A stretch of DNA of 64,000 bases. It comes from Chromohalobacter israelensis (lineage in GTDB: Bacteria; Pseudomonadota; Gammaproteobacteria; Pseudomonadales; Halomonadaceae). This document shows, one piece after another, positions 54,047 to 63,647 of the stretch. Location of the stretch: assembly GCA_000761475.1 (NCBI GenBank), contig JQNW01000009.1, positions 62,001 through 126,000 on the forward strand. Direction: 5' to 3'. A program made the translations under genes and the position numbers. The notes beneath the pieces are model-generated. The model saw nothing but the letters and a program-made list of their open reading frames with translations. It made no database searches and was not told the origin of the DNA. Each line of letters starts with the position of its first letter. The stretch's first letter is position 1.

Positions 54047-54574
54047 TCATTCGAACGCTCGCGGGTAGCGACGCTTGGCGCGGAACAGGCGGTAGATGGT
54101 GACGGCGTTGGTGACGAACACCAGCGCCTCGGCCAGCATGCCGCCCACGGAGCCCACCAGCGCATGACTGAGAAACCATGACGACGCCGCCACGCCGAGC
54201 GCGACGCGCATGGCGATGCCACTCAGCAGGAACATGCCCACCGTGCCCACCGCCATGGCCACGACGGCGGGAAGGTCCGCCCAGCCTTGCCAGGTCAGCA
54301 GGGCGGCCACGCCGCTGGCGACCAGCACGCCGGCCATGACGCTCCTGCTGCCCGGATAGCGTCGGGCGAGCGCGATGCGCACGATCACCAGTACCGTCAA
54401 CGCGGCGGCGGTCCAGCTCGCGAAGAGAACGAACTGTAACGCGAACGCCACGTTGGCGGAGAGCAACAGCACCATCAGCCGATCGTCCCGCTTGCTGGAG
54501 AAGGCCAGAAGGCAAAGTATCAACGAGACCACGCCGAAGAACTGGCCGGCCAGGGCGCTGTAACTGTCGAGCAT
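54047..54574 (-). CDS. YgjV-family inner membrane protein
   Basis: A 175-residue protein with about six hydrophobic helices. FSSKRDDRLMVLLLSANVAF and FLLSGIAMRVALGVAASSWF fit the YgjV (Imp-YgjV) family, whose function is unknown. AAGGAG lies 11 bp before the ATG. It lies 30 bp after the AEC transporter gene in the same direction and may be the third gene of that unit. Confidence 0.85.
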   Translation of the reverse strand: MLDSYSALAGQFFGVVSLILCLLAFSSKRDDRLMVLLLSANVAFALQFVLFASWTAAALTVLVIVRIALARRYPGSRSVMAGVLVASGVAALLTWQGWADLPAVVAMAVGTVGMFLLSGIAMRVALGVAASSWFLSHALVGSVGGMLAEALVFVTNAVTIYRLFRAKRRYPRAFE

Positions 54575-54604
54575 GTAGCGGTTGACTCCTTGTCGTGTCG
54601 AACC

Positions 54605-55552
54605 CTAGATCCATCCCGCGATGGTCAATATGAAAACGCCGGCGCTGAGCGTGAACAGCGAAGCGAAGGTAGTGATCACGATGATGTTGGCGGCCAGCTT
54701 GGCGTTGGCATTGACGGCCTTGGCCATCACGAAGCTGGCGGCAGCCCCCGGGGTTCCCAGAAACAGGAAGAGCATGCCCAGCTCCCGTCCGCGGTAGCCG
54801 AGCGCATAGGCGCCCAGTACACCCAGCAGGGGGACCCAGACGATTTTCCATAAGCTGGCATCCAGGGCCGGGCCGCTACTCTGCTTGACGGAACTGAACG
54901 ACAGCGTGCCGCCGATGCAGACCAGGGCCAACGGCAGGGACATGGCGCCGAAGTAATCGCCCGAGGTCATCAGCCATACGGGCAACGGGACCTGGAAGTA
55001 GGCGAAGGGTATCGCCAGCAACACGCTGAGAATCAACGGGTTCCTGGCAACATGCTTGAGAATGGAGCCGAGGCCCGAGCGTGCGTTGGCACTGTAGTAC
55101 GCGAGGATGATCGCTGCCAGTACGTTGTAGACGATGATGATGCCCCCGGCCAGGATGCTCCCCAGCGATAGGCCGTAGTCGCCGTATTGGCTTGCCGCGA
55201 GGGCCAGGCCGACGATGCCGCAGTTGCCGCGAAACGCACCCTGGGCGAAGACGCCGCGGTCGGCGAAGGGGCAGCGCCAGATGGCCCAGCCCCAGGCCAG
55301 GAAAAAGCTGAGAACCGAAAAGCCCAGGAAATAGACGATGAGCCCCGGTTGCAGGGCGACGTCCAGGTCGGCCCGGACGATACTCAGAAAGATCAGCGTC
55401 GGCATGGTGGCGCGAAACACCAGGGCCGAGGCGGTGGAGATGAAGTGCGCGTCGATCCAGCCGATGCGCTTGAAGAGAATGCCCAGGAACACCATGGCGA
55501 AGACGGGCAGCGTGACTTGCAGCGTTTGCGAGAAGACGGCCAGCAGGTCCAT
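54605..55552 (-). CDS. AEC-family (auxin efflux carrier-like) transporter
   Basis: A 315-residue ten-helix permease. VTLPVFAMVFLGILFKRIGW at the start, GAFRGNCGIVGLALA with the crossover NCG, and FLGTPGAAASFVMA with the second helix break are AEC features. Bacterial members move malonate, malate or similar acids. A 36-residue membrane peptide is encoded 6 bp upstream and its ribosome stretch GGGAAG lies within that gene. Confidence 0.9.
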   Translation of the reverse strand: MDLLAVFSQTLQVTLPVFAMVFLGILFKRIGWIDAHFISTASALVFRATMPTLIFLSIVRADLDVALQPGLIVYFLGFSVLSFFLAWGWAIWRCPFADRGVFAQGAFRGNCGIVGLALAASQYGDYGLSLGSILAGGIIIVYNVLAAIILAYYSANARSGLGSILKHVARNPLILSVLLAIPFAYFQVPLPVWLMTSGDYFGAMSLPLALVCIGGTLSFSSVKQSSGPALDASLWKIVWVPLLGVLGAYALGYRGRELGMLFLFLGTPGAAASFVMAKAVNANAKLAANIIVITTFASLFTLSAGVFILTIAGWI

Positions 55553-55558
55553 GGGCGG

Positions 55559-55669
55559 TCAGCTTCCCTGTCTTGCCAGCACGAAGCCCACGATGAGTGC
55601 GATGGCCACGACGATCCAGAAGAGCGTATTGCGCAGGCGGGTAGGGCGAGACGGGCGAGATCTTGGCAC
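55559..55669 (-). CDS. 36-residue single-helix membrane peptide
   Basis: A GTG-initiated frame encodes an Arg/Pro/Ser-rich cytoplasmic start (VPRSRPSRPTRLRNT) and one transmembrane helix (LFWIVVAIALIVGFVLA), ending RQGS. AAGGA lies 7 bp before the GTG, a strong ribosome site. The stop is 6 bp from the AEC transporter ATG, so the two are coupled. I know no named family. It could be a small accessory subunit or a leader that sets expression of the transporter. Confidence 0.6.
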   Translation of the reverse strand: MPRSRPSRPTRLRNTLFWIVVAIALIVGFVLARQGS

Positions 55670-55838
55670 GATGGATCCTTGTTCCTTGGTCGGCTTGGGA
55701 AACGAGAAGGTTTATGGTAAACCCGTTAGCCTGCTAGGCCCAGCGCGGCGACGAGGTTCGCTGCTCCGGTGCCGTTATGTCACCTGCGACGATGTGCCGA
55801 TCCCGGCATGTCGAGATCGATGATTTGTTGGAGTCCTC

Positions 55839-56708
55839 ATGCGCGAACCCGAATCCCTGACCCTCGCCCATGGGCGACTCGCGGCCCTGGCCTGGGGCGA
55901 TCCCGAGGCGCCGACATGGCTGGCGCTGCATGGCTGGCTGGATAACGCCGAGAGCTTCTCGCGCCTGGCGCCGTTGCTGGTCGAGGCGCTGGGAATTCGC
56001 ATCGTCGCGATCGACTTTCCCGGTCACGGGCACTCGCAGCCGCGCTCCGAAGGCGGCGACTACCCGATCTGGGAGTATACGCTGGACGTGCTGGACGCAC
56101 TCGATGCCCTGAGGCTGGAGTGCGCGCCGTTGCTGGCGCATTCGATGGGGGCGGCCGTCTCGTGCCTGGTGGCGGCGGCGATGCCGGAGCGTGTCGCGCA
56201 CCTGGTGCTGATCGACGGCCTGGGCACCTTGACCACCGAGGTCGAGGACACCGCCAAGCAATTGCGCATGGGACTGATCCAGCGTCGCCGCTCGCGTTCC
56301 TCGGTGCCGCGCTATCCCGACGAGGCCACTGCCATCGCGGCACGCGTGGCGGGCGGCGTGACGCCTATCGATGCCGTCACGGCCGCCCCGCTGGTACGGC
56401 GCAATCTGGACGAGGAAGATGACGGCCATGTGCGCCTGCGCTCCGATAGTCGCTTGCTGCGCCCCTCGCTGGTGCGCTTCAGCAGTGAACAGATGCTGTC
56501 GATGCTGCGCAGTATCGAAGCGCCGGTACTGTTGATCGAAGGCGAAGACGGTATCCTCGTCGAGCGGGACTATGCCCGTCGGGCCAGGGCGGCGGTGGCG
56601 AATCTCACGCGGGTCGTCCTGCCCGGCGGTCATCATCTTCACCTCGAGGCCGACGCCGTGGCGGCGGTGGCCGAGGCGATCGTTGCCCATGAGCGTGAGG
56701 GTGCATGA
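55839..56708 (+). CDS. Alpha/beta-fold hydrolase
   Basis: A 289-residue alpha/beta hydrolase. The oxyanion motif LALHGWLDNAESF is near the start, IDFPGHGHSQ follows, the nucleophile Ser is in LLAHSMGAAVSC, and the catalytic His is in LPGGHHLHLEA. The sequence resembles the human SERHL/esterase-like group. Substrate unknown. TGGAG precedes the ATG. It is followed 40 bp later by the patatin gene in the same direction. Confidence 0.85.
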   Translation: MREPESLTLAHGRLAALAWGDPEAPTWLALHGWLDNAESFSRLAPLLVEALGIRIVAIDFPGHGHSQPRSEGGDYPIWEYTLDVLDALDALRLECAPLLAHSMGAAVSCLVAAAMPERVAHLVLIDGLGTLTTEVEDTAKQLRMGLIQRRRSRSSVPRYPDEATAIAARVAGGVTPIDAVTAAPLVRRNLDEEDDGHVRLRSDSRLLRPSLVRFSSEQMLSMLRSIEAPVLLIEGEDGILVERDYARRARAAVANLTRVVLPGGHHLHLEADAVAAVAEAIVAHEREGA

Positions 56709-56748
56709 AAGACGGATGGCGGCATGATGCGTAAAGGAGAGGGCTGAG

Positions 56749-57792
56749 ATGGGCAAGCGTATTGCGCTGGTGCTGGGCAGTGGTGGTGCGCGTGGATATA
56801 CGCACATCGGCGTGATCGACGAGGTACGTTCGCGCGGCTATGAAATCGCCGCCATCTCGGGCTGTTCGATGGGCGCCCTGGTGGGTGGGATCTATGCCGC
56901 CGGGCAGCTCGAGGGATACCGCGACTGGGTCTGCCAGCTGGATTACTTCGATGTGCTCAAGCTGGTCGACGTGACCTGGAGCCCGATGGGTGCCATGCGT
57001 GCCAGCAAGGTCATGAACAAGCTCGAGAGCCTGATCGGAGATATCCGCATCGAGGACCTGAGCATTCCGCTGACGACCGTGGCCACCGACCTGACCCGGC
57101 AAAAGGAAATCTGGTTTCAGAGCGGGCCGCTGCTGCGTGCGATCCGGGCCTCCATCGCGGTGCCCGGCATCATCACGCCGGTGCATCTCGACGGCCAGAT
57201 TCTGGTCGATGGCGGATTGCTCAATCCCTTGCCGATCATCCCCACCGTGGCGGTGCACGCCGACCTGGTGGTGGCGGTCAACTCCACCGCGCAGACGTCG
57301 CGTCAGATCACGCTCGAGGAACTGCTGCCACCCGAGGAGGCGGCCCAGGAAGTGGCGCGTGAGCGGGAACGCGAATCCCGCGGGCAGGGATTCAGTGGCT
57401 GGCTGGGGGGTGTTCGCCAGCGTGTGCAGCACATGTTCGGCAATGGCAGCGACGAAGGCGACGTCAGCGAGTTCACCGAGCAGGCGGCCGCCGAGCGGGC
57501 CTGGAGCAAGCTCGACATGATGCTGGCCTCGTTCGATATCACCCAGGCAGCACTGGCCAAGTACAAGGTGGCCGGCTATCCCCCCGATATCTTGATCGAA
57601 GTGCCCAAGAGCGTCTGTGGCGCCTACGAGTTTCATCGCGCCGAGGCGTTGATTCAATTGGGGCGCCATCTGGCTGCCCAGGCCATCGACCGGTACGAAG
57701 GACGGCGCGACATGACCGTGGCGGAAGGCGATGTGCCGGATGCCCGGCGCTATCCCGTGATGTCGGGGCGAAACACGCCGTCGTCCCGCTAG
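56749..57792 (+). CDS. rssA: RssA-like patatin phospholipase
   Basis: A 347-residue patatin-domain protein. The anion hole is LGSGGARGYTHIGV, the nucleophile Ser is in SGCSMGALVGG (GxSxG), and the catalytic Asp is in LVDGGLLNPLP, so the catalytic dyad is complete. RssA-like proteins are predicted lipid acyl hydrolases. Compared with E. coli RssA (about 300 aa) there is a charged insertion (ERERESRGQ, about residues 200-245). AAAGGAGAG precedes the ATG. Confidence 0.88.
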   Translation: MGKRIALVLGSGGARGYTHIGVIDEVRSRGYEIAAISGCSMGALVGGIYAAGQLEGYRDWVCQLDYFDVLKLVDVTWSPMGAMRASKVMNKLESLIGDIRIEDLSIPLTTVATDLTRQKEIWFQSGPLLRAIRASIAVPGIITPVHLDGQILVDGGLLNPLPIIPTVAVHADLVVAVNSTAQTSRQITLEELLPPEEAAQEVARERERESRGQGFSGWLGGVRQRVQHMFGNGSDEGDVSEFTEQAAAERAWSKLDMMLASFDITQAALAKYKVAGYPPDILIEVPKSVCGAYEFHRAEALIQLGRHLAAQAIDRYEGRRDMTVAEGDVPDARRYPVMSGRNTPSSR

Positions 57793-57808
57793 CCGGCTGG
57801 TTCGCGGA

Positions 57809-58402
57809 CTATAGAGCGTCGCCGCGGCGGCGCAGCAGCACGTAGACCGCACCGGTGCCGCCATCCGCATCCTTCGCCGAGCAGAAGGCCAGCACGGACG
57901 GCCATTCGCGCAGCCAGGCGTTGACGTGGCTCTTGATGACGGGATAATCGTCGCGCTCGCTCAACTGCGAGGCGCGAGCCTTGCCATGAACGACGAGCAC
58001 ACAGCGCCACCGCTGCCCGTGGGCATCATGGAGGAAGGCTTCCAGTTGCGCGCGGGCATCGTTGACGGTGTAGCCGTGCAGGTCCAGACCGGCTTCCCAG
58101 GCGATATTGCCGCGCTTGAGTTGCGTGCGTGTGCGATAGGGGAGATCGGGCACCGCGAAGTCCAGTGCCTCGCTGGGACGCACCGGCTCCACACGGCCGT
58201 CGCTGGTGCGGCTGGTCGGCGCCTGGCTATCGGCGCTGGTCGCGGCCGCGCGGCGCTCGGCCAGGGCATCGTCGTCATCGCGGCGGCGCACTTGTCCGGG
58301 GTCGGCGCGGTTGGCATGCAGGCGGCGTACGCCGGCGTTTTCCAGCGCCTGGCGGAACAGGTTGATGTCGGCGTCGTCGGGCGGGCCACGGCGTCGGCTC
58401 AT
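57809..58402 (-). CDS. Smr-domain protein (YfcN/SmrB-like)
   Basis: A 197-residue protein. A charged N-terminal half (RRRDDDDALAERRAAA) precedes the Smr domain, which has the signature LDLHGYTVNDARAQLEAFL and VVHGKARASQ. E. coli SmrB cleaves mRNA at collided ribosomes, with DLHG and HGKG-type motifs; here the second is HGKA. GGGAG precedes ATG 58402; the frame is open far upstream but that part is antisense to prmB. Convergent with rssA. Confidence 0.88.
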   Translation of the reverse strand: MSRRRGPPDDADINLFRQALENAGVRRLHANRADPGQVRRRDDDDALAERRAAATSADSQAPTSRTSDGRVEPVRPSEALDFAVPDLPYRTRTQLKRGNIAWEAGLDLHGYTVNDARAQLEAFLHDAHGQRWRCVLVVHGKARASQLSERDDYPVIKSHVNAWLREWPSVLAFCSAKDADGGTGAVYVLLRRRGDAL

Positions 58403-58531
58403 GACGAAACTCCCAAAGGGCGGCACGGTCGGTTGCGAAGCCCCCAGTATAGCGACTTGCCAACGGCTGTGAACCGGCGCGCCGTCCGGGTACAATCGCC
58501 TGTTCCACGGAACCGCTAAACAGGACGCATC

Positions 58532-59485
58532 GTGCCCGCTTCCCGATCGACCCACGTCTCCACGCTCACTCTCGATGACGCTGCCCTGGCCGAGGGCCTG
58601 GTATCGCTGCGCGACTGTCTGCGCTGGGCGACCAGCGAGTTCAATGCCCACCGGCTGCACTTCGGGCATGGCACGGCGAGTGCGTGGGACGAAGCGGTGG
58701 CGCTGGTACTGGGCGCGTTGCACCTGCCCTGGGACACCGATCCGGCGGTGCTGGATGCGCGCTTGCTGCCGCTCGAGCGTCAGCGTGTGGTGGCGCTGGT
58801 ACGTCAGCGCATCGAGGCGCGTACGCCACTGCCGTATTTGCTGGGTGAGGCCTTTTTCGCCGGTCATCTCTTCGATGTGGACGAACGGGTGTTGATTCCG
58901 CGTTCGCCGATCGCGGAGTTGATCGAGGACGGTTTTGCAGCCTGGTTCGACCAGTGGCCGCCGGCGCGCGTGCTGGATCTGTGCGCCGGTTCGGGATGCA
59001 TCGGCATCGCCACGGCCCTTTACCTGCCGACGGCCGAGGTGGATCTGGTGGACATCAGCCCCGACGCGCTGGCGGTGGCCAAGGCCAACATCGTGCGTCA
59101 CGACGTGGGCCACCGCGTGCGCGCGGTGACCTCGGACCTGTTCGCCGGCGTGGCCGGGCAGCGCTACGATGTCATCGTCTCCAACCCCCCCTATGTCGAT
59201 GCGCGCGACCTGGCGGGCATGCCGGCCGAGTTCCGCCATGAGCCGACCCTGGCCCTGGCGGCCGGCGACGATGGGCTGGATATCGTGCGTCGCATGCTGC
59301 GCGAGGCGCGCGAGCATCTGACCGACGACGGCGTGCTGATCGTCGAGGTCGGGAACTCCGCACGCCATCTCGATGCGGCGTTTCCCGAGGTCCCGTTCTT
59401 GTGGCTCGAGTTCGAGCGTGGCGGCGAAGGCGTGTTTGCATTGACCGCCGCCGAGCTTGATCAATATGCGGCGTCGTTCGCCTGA
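58532..59485 (+). CDS. prmB: Ribosomal protein uL3 glutamine methyltransferase
   Basis: A 317-residue SAM-dependent enzyme that methylates a Gln of ribosomal protein L3. The SAM motif is [15 protein letters not shown], and the amide-N methylation motif is [11 protein letters not shown] (NPPY). The N-terminal helical domain is about 110 residues. The start is GTG 58532. It lies 17 bp before aroC, as in many gamma-proteobacteria. Confidence 0.95.
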   Translation: MPASRSTHVSTLTLDDAALAEGLVSLRDCLRWATSEFNAHRLHFGHGTASAWDEAVALVLGALHLPWDTDPAVLDARLLPLERQRVVALVRQRIEARTPLPYLLGEAFFAGHLFDVDERVLIPRSPIAELIEDGFAAWFDQWPPARVLDLCAGSGCIGIATALYLPTAEVDLVDISPDALAVAKANIVRHDVGHRVRAVTSDLFAGVAGQRYDVIVSNPPYVDARDLAGMPAEFRHEPTLALAAGDDGLDIVRRMLREAREHLTDDGVLIVEVGNSARHLDAAFPEVPFLWLEFERGGEGVFALTAAELDQYAASFA

Positions 59486-59502
59486 TCGTTGAGGAGCGCG
59501 GA

Positions 59503-60588
59503 ATGTCCGGTAATACCTTTGGTAAGTTGTTCACCGTCACCACCTTCGGCGAGAGCCACGGCGAGGCGCTGGGGGCCATCGTCGATGGCTGCCCGCCGGG
59601 CGTGGCGCTCGAGGCCTCGGACTTGCAGCACGATCTGGATCGGCGCCGCCCGGGAACGTCGCGGCATACCACCCAGCGCCGTGAGCCCGATCAGGTGCGC
59701 ATTCTTTCCGGGGTGTTCGAGGGCGTCACCACCGGGACGCCCATCGGCCTTCTGATCGAGAATACCGATCAGCGCTCCAAGGACTACTCGAAGATCAAGG
59801 ACCAGTTCCGGCCCGCCCACGCCGATTACACCTACCATCACAAGTACGGCATTCGCGATTACCGCGGGGGTGGGCGCTCGAGCGCGCGGGAGACTGCGAT
59901 GCGCGTCGCCGCCGGTGCCATCGCGCGCAAGTTTCTGGCCTCGCAGGGCATTCGCGTGCGCGGTTACATGAGCCAGTTGGGCCCCATCGACATCGCCTTC
60001 AAGCAATGGGAGGCCGTCGACACCAATCCCTTCTTTTGCCCCGATCCGGACAAGCTTCCCGAGCTCGAAGCCTTCATGGACCAGTTGCGGCGCGACCAGG
60101 ACAGCGTCGGCGCGCGCATCACGGTGGTCGCCGAGGGCGTGCCGGTAGGGCTCGGTGAACCGGTCTTCGACCGCCTGGATGCCGACCTGGCGCATGCCTT
60201 GATGAGCATCAACGCGGTCAAGGGCGTGGAAATCGGGGACGGTTTCGCATCGGTTGCCCAGCGGGGCAGCGAGCATCGCGACGAAATGACACCGCAGGGC
60301 TTTCTCTCCAACCACGCCGGGGGAGTGCTGGGCGGCATTTCCTCGGGGCAGCCCCTGATTGCGCATCTGGCACTCAAGCCGACCTCGAGCATCACCCAGC
60401 CCGGGCGCTCGATCGATGTGCACGGGGAGGCCGTCGAGGTCGTCACCAAGGGACGCCATGACCCTTGTGTCGGCATCCGGGCCACGCCGATCGCCGAGGC
60501 GATGATGGCGCTGACGCTCATGGATCATTACCTGCGTCACCGGGCGCAGAACGCCGATGTCGAGGTGAGCACGCCGCGTCTTGGCTGA
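59503..60588 (+). CDS. aroC: Chorismate synthase
   Basis: A 361-residue FMN-dependent enzyme making chorismate from EPSP, the last shikimate step. The signatures [52 protein letters not shown] and the end [15 protein letters not shown] are intact. GAGGAG precedes ATG 59503. Operon with prmB, closed by a terminator. Confidence 0.98.
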   Translation: MSGNTFGKLFTVTTFGESHGEALGAIVDGCPPGVALEASDLQHDLDRRRPGTSRHTTQRREPDQVRILSGVFEGVTTGTPIGLLIENTDQRSKDYSKIKDQFRPAHADYTYHHKYGIRDYRGGGRSSARETAMRVAAGAIARKFLASQGIRVRGYMSQLGPIDIAFKQWEAVDTNPFFCPDPDKLPELEAFMDQLRRDQDSVGARITVVAEGVPVGLGEPVFDRLDADLAHALMSINAVKGVEIGDGFASVAQRGSEHRDEMTPQGFLSNHAGGVLGGISSGQPLIAHLALKPTSSITQPGRSIDVHGEAVEVVTKGRHDPCVGIRATPIAEAMMALTLMDHYLRHRAQNADVEVSTPRLG

Positions 60589-60632
60589 AGGCGCTTCGTT
60601 CAGCCAGGCATGACCGGCGTCATCCAGAATCC

Positions 60633-60659
60633 AGCCCGCCTGTGTCAGGCGGGCTTTTT
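60633..60659 (+). terminator. Terminator of prmB-aroC
   Basis: AGCCCGCCTG (60633-60642) pairs with CAGGCGGGCT (60646-60655 region), followed by a T run. Confidence 0.9.
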
Positions 60660-60726
60660 CGTGTCCGTCGCTCACGTTTCGGCCATGGCTCGCTACACTG
60701 AAGGCAGTCAGCAACGGGAGCAGCGC

Positions 60727-61017
60727 ATGAAAGTCCATGTCGAGTTCGACCTCACCCCGCAGGAATTTCGGCAAGCGATGGGGCTGCCGGATGTCGAGGC
60801 CTTTCAGCAGGAACTGATGGCACATGTCCGTCGGCAGATGGAAGCCGGCGTCGAGGGCTACGACCCCTGGAGCCTCATGCAGCCGTTTCTGCAACAGGGG
60901 ATGGCCCAGGGCGTCGCGAGCTTCGGTCACTATCAGCAGATGTTGATGGACATGCTGCGTCAGGCGGAGCCCCGGCCGGATGAAGCGACTCACGGTTCGA
61001 CACGAAAAAAGTCCTGA
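60727..61017 (+). CDS. DUF6489-type small protein
   Basis: A 96-residue protein starting MKVHVEFDLTPQEFRQAMG, with FQQELMAHVRRQMEAGVEGY and PWSLMQPFLQQGMAQG. I take it as DUF6489, short proteins often found next to phasins or PHA genes, with moderate certainty. No signal peptide; helical. It lies just before the phasin gene, and the pair may serve PHA granules. Function unknown. Confidence 0.7.
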   Translation: MKVHVEFDLTPQEFRQAMGLPDVEAFQQELMAHVRRQMEAGVEGYDPWSLMQPFLQQGMAQGVASFGHYQQMLMDMLRQAEPRPDEATHGSTRKKS

Positions 61018-61035
61018 AGTCTTGACATCCAGCAA

Positions 61036-61064
61036 TTGCAAGTCCGTCGGGGCAGGACTATTCT
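61036..61064 (+). promoter_or_regulatory. Putative sigma-70 promoter of the phasin gene
   Basis: TTGCAA (61036-61041), a 17-bp spacer, and TATTCT (61059-61064). A TGCAGTGCA word directly after it (61068-61076) could be a PhaR-type site, which is TGC-rich in other bacteria. AGGAGGAATTC before ATG 61124 is a very strong ribosome site. Confidence 0.5.
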
Positions 61065-61123
61065 TTGTGCAGTGCAGCATAACGCGCACTGGCCTCGCCT
61101 AGATCCTCCAGGAGGAATTCGTC

Positions 61124-61576
61124 ATGCAGGACAAAATGTTTAGTGCCTTCTCCGAACAAACGCGTGGCTTTTTCGAGCCCATGCGCAAGTTCAACGGTCT
61201 GATGCTGGACAACATGGAGCGAATGACCGAATACCAGCTCGATGCCATGAAGCGCTACAGCCAGCTGGGCGTGGAGCGCATGCGGGCCGCTTCCGAGGTC
61301 AAGGACGCCGAGGGCATGCGTGACTTCACGACCCAGCAGGCCGACATGCTCAATGCGCTGTCCAAGCAAATGCTCGAGGACGCGCGCGCCATGGCCGACA
61401 TCAGTCTCAAGTTCAAGAGCGAACTCGAGGACATGATGGCTGAAGCCGGACAGAACGCCGCCGATCAGGCGTCGGAAAACATGAAGTCGGCATCCGAGTC
61501 AGCCAAGGCGTCCGAACCCGCCAAGGCGTCCAGCGGCGGCAACCAGTCGTCCTCTTCACGCAGCAGCAAGCAGTAA
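61124..61576 (+). CDS. Phasin-family protein
   Basis: A 150-residue helical protein. FFEPMRKFNGLMLDNMERMT, YQLDAMKRYSQLGVERMRAA and FTTQQADMLNALSKQMLEDA are phasin_2-type heptad patterns. The tail from about residue 115 is Ala/Ser/Lys-rich (KASEPAKASSGGNQSSSSRS), like other PHA granule coat proteins. It covers polyhydroxyalkanoate granules and affects their size. It lies 126 bp before phaC. Confidence 0.9.
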   Translation: MQDKMFSAFSEQTRGFFEPMRKFNGLMLDNMERMTEYQLDAMKRYSQLGVERMRAASEVKDAEGMRDFTTQQADMLNALSKQMLEDARAMADISLKFKSELEDMMAEAGQNAADQASENMKSASESAKASEPAKASSGGNQSSSSRSSKQ

Positions 61577-61702
61577 TGCGTTCGCCGAGTTCGGCAGCGC
61601 GCCCGGCAGGGCGGCTGCCACTCGGCATGCCGCGCTGATGGGTAGCGCGGGTGCCACGCCGGTGCGAAGCGTTGGTGTGAAGAGCGGGTGTGAAGAGCGG
61701 TT

Positions 61703-63634
61703 ATGAAGAGATGGCGTGACGAGGCTCGGGAGAACAGCGCCTCGGTTCGCCTTGTCCGCAAAGCGGCCGGGAGAGAGCGTATGTGGCAAGGGCCTGAGGA
61801 GGGCGATGGCGCCTTCAGTGACCCGCACGCCTGGCAGCGCCAGGTGACTGCCTTCAACGAGCAATATCAAGCCCTCATGCAGGAGGCCCTCACTCGTCTG
61901 TGGCCCAGCGAGGCAGGTGCCTCGGTCTATGCCGATATTCAGGAGAACCTGCGTATCGGGTCGGATGCCATGATCGTCAATGCACCGGCGGTCTACACCG
62001 TGCAGATGCGTCTGGCTCAGGATCAGTGGCGAGTGTGGCAGAACGCCTTGCGCGAGATCATGGGGGAGCAGGTGCCGCCGGTGATAGAACCGGCCCCCGA
62101 GGATCGCCGCTTTCGCGACGATGCCTGGCGCTCCCATCCTTTCTACCGCTTCATTCTCCAGCATTACCTGTTGTTCGTGCGTGCCATCGAGGAACTGCTC
62201 GCCTGCCTCGACAGTTTGCCCCCACGCGTGCGGCATCAGCTGGAATTCTATGCACGGCAATACGTCAATGCGCTGGCGCCGAGCAATTTCGTGTCCACCA
62301 ACCCCGAGGTGGTACGCAAGACGCTCGAGACGCGAGGGGAGAATCTCGTCGAGGGACTCAGGCGGCTGCGCGAGGACCTGGACAACTCCGCCGAAGGACT
62401 CAATGTCGCGATGACCGATCGCAGCGCCTTTCGGTTGGGTGACAACATCGCCATCACGCCTGGAGACGTGGTCTTCGAAAACGACGTGATGCAGTTGATC
62501 CAGTACCATCCGACCACCGACAAGGTCTTCAAGACACCGCTGCTGATCGTGCCGCCCTGGATCAACAAGTACTACATCCTCGACTTGCGTTCGGACAACT
62601 CGATGGTGAAGTGGCTGGTAGAGCAAGGGCATACCGTCTTCATGATCTCCTGGCGCAATCCAGGGCCGGATCAGCGTCACCTGACCTGGGCCGACTACAT
62701 GCAGTCGGGGCCGATCGCCGCCATGGCGGCGATCGAGCAAGCCTGCGGCGAGAAGTCCGTCAACTTGCTGAGCTACTGTATCGGCGGCACGCTGGCGGCG
62801 ACCACGGTCGCCTATCTGACCAGCAGCCGACGTGGCCGCAAGGTCCGCTCGGTAACCTACATGGCGACCTTGCTGGACTTCAGCGATCCCGGTGAAATCG
62901 GCGTGTTCCTCAGTGAGCCGGTGCTGGCCGGGATCGAGCGTCAACTGGCGCGTGATGGTTATCTCGATGGCCGGGTCATGGCCTTTTCCTTCAACTTGCT
63001 GCGCGAGAACGATCTCTTCTGGTCGTTCTACATCAGCAATTATCTCAAGGGCGAGACGCCGCCGGCCTTCGACCTGTTGTACTGGAACAGCGATGGCACC
63101 AACCTGCCGGCGGGCACGCACGGCTGGTATCTCCGTCACATGTACCGGGAAAACCGTCTCATCGAGCCCGGCGGCATCGAACTGGACGGCGTCAGGATCG
63201 ATCTGCGCAAGGTGTCGACCCCGAGCTATTTCGTGGCCACGCGTGATGACCATATCGCCAAGTGGCGGACCTGCTATCTCGGTGCGCGCCTGCCCAAGGG
63301 ACCACGCACCTTCGTGCTGGGAGGCGCCGGGCACATCGCCGGCATCGTCAATGCGCCGACGCGCCAGAAATACGGGTACTGGACGCGTGACGAGATGCCC
63401 GACGACCCGGATGCCTGGTTCGAGGACACCGAGTATCGCGAAGGCTCCTGGTGGCCGCATTGGCAAGCCTGGATGACCGACAACCGCTATGCCGATCCCG
63501 ACAAGACAGTGGCGGCGCGACATCCCGGTGATGGCGAGTTGTCCCCCATCGAGCCCGCGCCGGGCCGCTATGTACGGCAGACCATTCCCGAAGTGCTTTC
63601 CGGGACGGCCCCGGAAGATAGCGACTTGTCGTGA
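61703..63634 (+). CDS. phaC: Class I poly(3-hydroxyalkanoate) synthase
   Basis: A 643-residue PHA synthase polymerising hydroxyacyl-CoA. Catalytic Cys is C359 in LLSYCIGGTLAATT (the lipase-like box with Cys), Asp is D516 in TRDDHIAKW, and His is H544 in GGAGHIAGIVN. PhaC_N motifs such as LIVPPWINKYYILDL are present, and a single long chain without PhaE points to class I. The start is uncertain: ATG 61703 or the ATG at 61781 (MWQGPEE). phaA and phaB are not in the window. Confidence 0.94.
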   Translation: MKRWRDEARENSASVRLVRKAAGRERMWQGPEEGDGAFSDPHAWQRQVTAFNEQYQALMQEALTRLWPSEAGASVYADIQENLRIGSDAMIVNAPAVYTVQMRLAQDQWRVWQNALREIMGEQVPPVIEPAPEDRRFRDDAWRSHPFYRFILQHYLLFVRAIEELLACLDSLPPRVRHQLEFYARQYVNALAPSNFVSTNPEVVRKTLETRGENLVEGLRRLREDLDNSAEGLNVAMTDRSAFRLGDNIAITPGDVVFENDVMQLIQYHPTTDKVFKTPLLIVPPWINKYYILDLRSDNSMVKWLVEQGHTVFMISWRNPGPDQRHLTWADYMQSGPIAAMAAIEQACGEKSVNLLSYCIGGTLAATTVAYLTSSRRGRKVRSVTYMATLLDFSDPGEIGVFLSEPVLAGIERQLARDGYLDGRVMAFSFNLLRENDLFWSFYISNYLKGETPPAFDLLYWNSDGTNLPAGTHGWYLRHMYRENRLIEPGGIELDGVRIDLRKVSTPSYFVATRDDHIAKWRTCYLGARLPKGPRTFVLGGAGHIAGIVNAPTRQKYGYWTRDEMPDDPDAWFEDTEYREGSWWPHWQAWMTDNRYADPDKTVAARHPGDGELSPIEPAPGRYVRQTIPEVLSGTAPEDSDLS

Positions 63635-63647
63635 CGATCGAGGGCGC

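Noticed and set aside
57809-59464. Possible 551-residue protein including the Smr domain
   Set aside because: Everything upstream of ATG 58402 is antisense to prmB. The Smr gene has its own ribosome site at 58402.
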